Origin: Ailanthus altissimus
Lineage: Eukaryota; Streptophyta; Magnoliopsida; Sapindales; Simaroubaceae
Assembly (NCBI GenBank): GCA_946807835.1
Contig: OX327695.1
Location: 28,378,501 to 28,442,500 of the forward strand
Length of the DNA: 64,000 nt
Direction: 5' to 3'
Below the pieces are notes generated by a model, which was not told where the DNA came from, did no database searches, and saw only the letters and a list, made by a program, of their open reading frames with translations. Positions 58,287-64,000 of this stretch are shown piece by piece. The position numbers and the translations under genes are program-made. Each line of letters opens with the position of its first letter. Within the stretch, counting starts at the first letter, position 1.

Positions 58287-59243
58287 CTTGAGCTTGACCC
58301 ACAGTTAATGCCAATATATTTGAATTCGATACATCCATCCGCCTTTCTCCATTAACAGTAACATTGGCTATGGAAATTGTATGTGCAGCACCAGCATAAA
58401 CGAGTGGAGTATACTAAGTTTGAAACCACCAGTACAAATGAAAAATGATTGCTATGTTTGTAATTTTTTACTTTCTGTTGTGAGTTTGCCTGTCTATCAC
58501 CTAAAATTAATAAAGAGACATGACTTCAGAGTCAGAGAGTTGGTCCAATTGTAGCTGAAATTTATATAATACTAATATTCTTTTGTATGTGGGTCATATT
58601 AAAATTAAAATTAAAATTTACAACATAATACCAAAAATAATTTAAATTATTAGATCAAATCAAAAAAATTAAATATAATAATATTCAAATACAAATAATC
58701 ACATTATCGATACCGTTAAAATCTTTCTAACATTGTAGAATAATCTTATGCACGTCCGTGTTTTAACTAAGTCCAACACAGCAGATGATAGCGGTACTCT
58801 CGGCCGGCCGTACACATACATGCGGCACAAGAAGAGGCCCTTTAACTGCAAACTGATGAGTTAAGAAATAAGGATTCCTCCAAATAGAAAAGTTTATTAA
58901 AGTCCACGTATATTTAGAAAAAAAAAAAGGTGATGTTCTGAGTAAATATCTGCGGTGGATTTATATAATCGTTCATGCACAAGTGAACTAACATAACACA
59001 TAACAATCGCTACATCGGAGAAATATGAGACACCAGAATGGCAAGAATATAGCTTTTCAACATTTGCTTCCAAATTGCACCGAGTTGTACTTTAACGGAG
59101 CACCATGCATATAAACACAAATCTCTCAGCAAAACGAGTCTAAGGGCATGGTTATCACCTATCAGCGGTAGCCTGAATCAAAACTCGGCGACAGCGTCCC
59201 CCAAATAACAAAAATCAACACTAACGTTTTCTCATCCATTGAA
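58287..59243. other. Spacer between the convergent UBC and VPS35 genes
   Basis: Holds both 3' UTRs. No other gene recognised. Confidence 0.5.
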
Positions 59244-62200
59244 TCACGCCTTAATAGGCTCGTACTTTTCGCCCACTGCACCACCTTTCTGCTTCTGGAA
59301 CTGTATGTATCGCAATGTGCTGGCAAAGAAAGCATCCGCAGCTGGATCCGGTGTGCTAGTGTCACTTTGCATCTCAGTTGTAATCAACTCGACCAGGCTC
59401 TGGATTGCAGCAGCATTGATCTGTGGATTCCCCTTCTCAAAGAAATAAAGATATCTGCAGAAAATAATAATATCAAGTGAGAATTTCTTTCCTATTGAAA
59501 CAAATGCAAAACTAGGAGTGCAGGCATATTACTTGTTGAGAATCTCGACAAAAAGTGTGACTGATCCGGTGCTACCTCGTGTGGAATTGGACATTTGTTG
59601 AGCAGCATTTGCTATTCTTAGTGCACGCTTGAGGCAAAGCAGGACCCTAGTTCAGAAAACAATAAATTGATTTTTAAATATGCTAATTATCAATAACAAT
59701 GATTCTGACCCTTGGATGTTCACCTAATAGGCTCACATTTACTGCAAATAGGCATTTTACCAGCTTCACTAATAACCTATTTTCTTAGTAAATCCCCACG
59801 AATTGTCAAAAATAAATAAATTAATTAATTAATGTATAATAACAAACCTCTCTCCATCTTTCATGTTATCCTGATCGTCAACCCAGAAGAGATGTGAGCA
59901 TGCATAGACAGCTCTGCACTGATCAGGCTTCTTTAAAAGCTTTGCAGAATACTGCCAAGGATAAACATTTGTTAGAAACAGGCTTACTCAACCCCACAAA
60001 TAATAAAATGCTACAATAATTACCCCTGTAGCCTTGTGTGTTAACGTATCCCTGTTCTCTACACCAAATACATGCATCCTCTGAAGTGTCCCTATTATTA
60101 AATGTAATGCTGTCACTTGTGCTCTGGAATCCTATACCAGAAAAGATTTTCAGGAGTAATATAAATTTACCCTGTTTGATAGCACATTTAAAGTTTCTAA
60201 GCAAAAGAGAGAAGATCAATCCCCAAAGAGGCAATGAACTTACTGAAATTTCTTCTTCATACAAGATAAATGCTTGTGTGAAAAATTCATACGCCACGGG
60301 TTCCAGATCAGAGTCATTTGCAGCCTAATTAATAAGAAATAATTGATGCAGTACAGATGAGAATGTAATATGCTTCAACAATTAGGCCTCTGGATATCAA
60401 AAAGTCAAACATAAGCTGTACCTCTGCACACTGCAAATACAGCCGTAATGCCAATTCTGGTGCTGGAACACCATAAAGAATCTCAATAGTCTGGGAAACA
60501 TAGTCATAAACATGATCAGATATCCTAAAAACAAGAAATGAATTCATTAAGCAGGCAGAAGAAATCGCATTGTCAAGACATATGAGTCAAGCCATTCTGT
60601 AATCTAACAACACAGATGATGCAATAGGAAATGCATATACATCTAAGTTTTAGAAAACACAACTGCAATCCCATCACAAGCTCGTATCATAATATGTAAA
60701 CAAAACTTACCATCCTTTCCAGGAGAATGTAACAATTTCATTTTCTGAAAAATCATTATGCCAGTATTCACTAAAAAATAAAAGGATCTTCGACATTATT
60801 AGTATAAGGATATTAATGTAAAAGTACCTCAAACAATTAACTTCCACTATCCTAAAATTGCTTAAAAGAAACCACCCATGATCCCAAAATTTCTCCAGTT
60901 CTCTCAAATTCCTACAATGATTTTATCAAATACTATCTAGATATCCATAAAGTCACGTGTGCATAGGCATCAAGTGTACCTTCCCCTCTAGTGAACACAC
61001 TCAATAAAACCGCCACATTCTAGTAGATTCTAATAATGCACAAGTACCAGCATGCATCACTCTCTTGCATAATAAGAACAACTTTCTTTGGGTGTTCTTC
61101 ATTGTGGAGTATGCAAGTGCTCAATTTTCACATAATGGAATTAACTGATAGATCAATTAATAACACACTACCTGATTTAAAAGCTGGAAAATTTTCTTTG
61201 GGGTAGTCAATCCCTCTTCCCCAAAAGGATTTTCATCTGGGCCTTGAAGCTGCCGAACCAACTGCACATCACAGACAATGTACTGTAAAGAGGAAAAATA
61301 GGAATTTGTTGTGTAAATATTTCACTAGTCCCAATCTAACATAAGCTTATAGCACATTCAACTTTCTACACTCTAGAAGGAAAGGTAGCAACACCAACAG
61401 CATACAACTGACCACTACACATGCAAATAACAATAACCAACATAAAGCTAATCACAAAAATTATAACAACAATCTTAAGAACTCAAAAATTTGTTAGAAT
61501 TCATGTAAGCTGAATAGATAGCAACCAACCTTAAGAGAAGAAAAAATAAGCGGAGGAACAGTAAATGGCAGACGCTTGGGTCCTCCAGTCAAAATATGCT
61601 TCCTCACTGTACATATGATCTGCAATATATTGCATGTATTAAGCCATTTAAAAAAAAAACATTCTAATAGACAAAGTAGATAACAAAGGAAATGATATAC
61701 TAAGCTTACAAGAAAAGGAGAAAACAAATAGAGACAATTTACAAGAAGAGATGTCAAAATACAAAAGAGAAGTTCCAGACAAACTTTCAATACATTTTAC
61801 AAATTAACTTGCAGAATATTAGAGAAGTTTAAATCTAACATATTAAATTTCACATCACTTGATCTTCTGCACTTGGTTAATCAACTCATTGTCTACCAGA
61901 TTCATCTATGTGGCATAAGTCTTCATCTAATTCCTCATCAAGAAACACAATTTTTTATATAAATATCAAGAACACCAAACTCACACCAAGAAGTCAATCT
62001 TATGTAGGTAGATAGAGCATATTCTAAGTTTTGGACACCCATATTAAAGCAAATAATGAAAACTTAGACACACATCATTAAAAAATGAAGAAACATTGTA
62101 CACATTGAACAAAAATTCTAATCATTCAACAATCACAGCAGTAGATGTCCATTTTCACTTGGAAAACCCAAGGGATGACTAAGAGTATAAGATCATAGAG

Positions 62201-64000
62201 GTAAAACAAAATTTAAAATGTATGATAGCAGTCATCCACGGAAATTTTCACCAGATCTAATACCTTAAACATCTCCTCTGGATCATCATTGTGAAGCATC
62301 TGAATAAGACGTGCTACAGCATTCTGCTCCTCCTTGAAGTCATCTTCATCAACCTAAGCAAAAACAGATTGAAACCATTTCAATGAAGCATCTGTAATTA
62401 CTCAGTTCCAGAAGCAAACTGCAATTAAGGAGAAAAAAATCTGTAGCATATATTGATGCAACTGCTAAAGAAAAGAGGCTCCCATACACAGAAAATAACA
62501 AAATTAATTCAACAGAGATGTGAACTGCAAATAACCTCATCTTGATGAGCCCCATCCAAGTCCTTAATAAGCCCTTTAATTAATTCAAACAATGCCTCAA
62601 CCTACAGAACAGAAACAGAATAAGAGTTATACAAAGAGAAAAATGAAAAAAGGAACACAAACCACATTACAGGGGAGCATGCTTAAATAAAGAATAACTG
62701 GATATACGATGGCAGAAACATACCTTGTCAGCAGTGGAAATATGGGTGTTGTTTTTCATAATGCTCTGAATTATAACAGTTGCCATGACTTTATTTGTTT
62801 CACTGTCAAGGTATTCCATCACACAGGGATAATTCAAAAGCTTCAGGACAGTGACAATGTCATTATATTTCTCCAGTGGAGCACTTAAAAGTGCAACAAT
62901 CTGTTTTGTTGCTCTGCTATCTTCAAGTTTTCCTTTGCCAGAGAGTTTGTTAACGCATGCTCCCTATAGAATAATATAGACAAAAATTACCTCCACAAAC
63001 TTTATTTCTAAAACCCTTGCAATCAGTGCCCATATAAAATTTCTTAATGAATAATTCCCATGACATGGCACAACTATGTAACTCAACATTATGAGCAGAC
63101 ACTATTAAGTTGCATATATTATTCATGGTATAAAAATCAAAGTTGTGATTTCTTGCAAAAGAGCTTCTAGTGTTTCATTCCATTCCCTGCCTGAACTTCA
63201 AGAAGTAGAATTCATACCTCAAGACTGCAACTTTATCCTTCGAACTGAACAGTGACAAGCAAAAATAGGGTTGATATGCATTCACCGAGACATTTCATAA
63301 ATTAATTGACACTTTCTCTTATTTTTATAACTAATTCAAACAAACACACTGTTGTATCTACTTCTCTAGCACACTTAAATCTCACATAGAAGGAAATTGC
63401 TGCTACTTCACATGCATATTTCCTTGCTAGCTTGGGATTGGGAAAAAGTATAGACAGACTCGTATCTCAGTGACTTAGTTTTACAAGGCATGCATATCCA
63501 ATCGCAAACTGAGTAAATACATACCAGCACTTGATCTGCATAATCAAGCCGATCTGGGTGGACATGGAGAGTGAATGTAAGAAGAGACGAATATAAAGTT
63601 ACAGCTCCAAGAATAGGCATGTCAGCCTGTGCTTCTATCACCTGCATCATACACAGATCACAATCACATTTCTGGTCACCAAAAGATGGACAGAAAAATG
63701 TTCTGGGATAAAGTGAAAAGGCGTTGTTAAAAGAAATAAGTTTGGAAGGAAACATGAGACTCTCCAAAATAGGTAAAGAAGTTGGAAACCGAAAATACAC
63801 ACAAACAACCTCATATGTTGCAGATTCAATATGTTCCATTATTTTTTTTTCTTTAAATTTCGCAGGGCTAATCTACACAATTTACCTTCCCTATAGCATT
63901 GTTCAACTTGGAAAAAGCTTCTACTTGCAAGAACTCAGGTAACACTTCTATACTTGAAGCAGCATAATTTGAAAGTCTTTCCATCAATCGAGATAGGACA
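59244..64000 (-). CDS. VPS35: Retromer subunit VPS35 (partial, C-terminal 13 exons)
   Basis: Core of the retromer coat that recycles vacuolar sorting receptors from endosomes. Visible exons, 5' to 3': 63886-64000 (cut by the window), 63525-63641, 62724-62963, 62536-62601, 62264-62353, 61530-61619, 61172-61261, 60422-60490, 60244-60324, 60024-60131, 59848-59951, 59533-59646 and 59244-59454. All join in phase. Recognised stretches include ADMPILGAVTLYSSLL, EEQNAVARLIQMLHNDDPEE, GGPKRLPFTVPPLIFS, NPFGEEGLTTPKKIFQLLNQ, PAPELALRLYLQCAE, AYEFFTQAFILYEEEIS, HLIIGTLQRMHVFGVENRDT and CRAVYACSHLFWVDDQDN. The end is RYIQFQKQKGGAVGEKYEPI followed by KA and stop. This is the alpha-solenoid C-terminal half that binds VPS29. 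No lesion was seen. Confidence 0.97.

Noticed and set aside
60491..60907. Extra VPS35 exons (using the AG before 60524 or the 60707-60780 segment)
   Set aside because: The family sequence requires the exon at 61172-61261 to join directly at 60490; the extra segments would break a conserved stretch.

Overview
This is a stretch of nuclear DNA from a flowering plant. The evidence is split genes with GT-AG introns (one GC-AG), a plastid-targeted shikimate enzyme, a plant ROP GTPase, a plant-only DUF630/DUF632 protein and very AT-rich intergenic DNA. Gene structure and protein sequences fit a eudicot. A woody rosid such as Citrus would suit, but the sequence alone does not prove a species. No bacterial operons, CRISPR arrays, tRNA genes or rRNA genes were seen.

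Layout. Positions 1-21,400 are gene-poor. They hold an ascorbate peroxidase (APX) array on the minus strand: a copy running off the left edge (1-1143), a complete nine-exon peroxisomal-type copy (8539-11117) and a fossil of the last exon (18097-18270). The spacers hold a satellite-like array (2030-5120), a foldback element with long arms (5335-7271), a second foldback region (about 12300-15410) interrupted by a LINE-like insertion (12946-14181), and a TIR element carrying a nested MITE (15660-16510).

Positions 21,400-38,911 are gene-dense. An NRG2-like DUF630/DUF632 gene (+) converges on a MYB/SANT-like gene (-). Then comes RAD17 (-), which shares a 1.1 kb divergent intergenic region with 3-dehydroquinate synthase (+). 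That region carries a strong E2F-type site next to a TATA box facing RAD17.

Positions 40,477-50,437 are decay products: a beta-galactosidase pseudogene (-) with several stops and frameshifts, a small MITE, and a dead Ty1/copia element with LTRs of about 140 bp. Positions 52,839-64,000 hold three intact-looking genes: a type-I ROP GTPase (+), a UBC8-type ubiquitin-conjugating enzyme (+) and the 3' part of VPS35 (-).

The genes are functionally unrelated neighbours, as is normal in plants. I found no convincing new multi-gene system. The most interesting observations are structural: foldback elements, tandem duplications that include the start or stop region of the MYB-like gene, a perfect 35-bp inverted repeat inside a RAD17 intron, and two upstream ORFs plus an alternative in-frame N-terminus for the NRG2-like gene.
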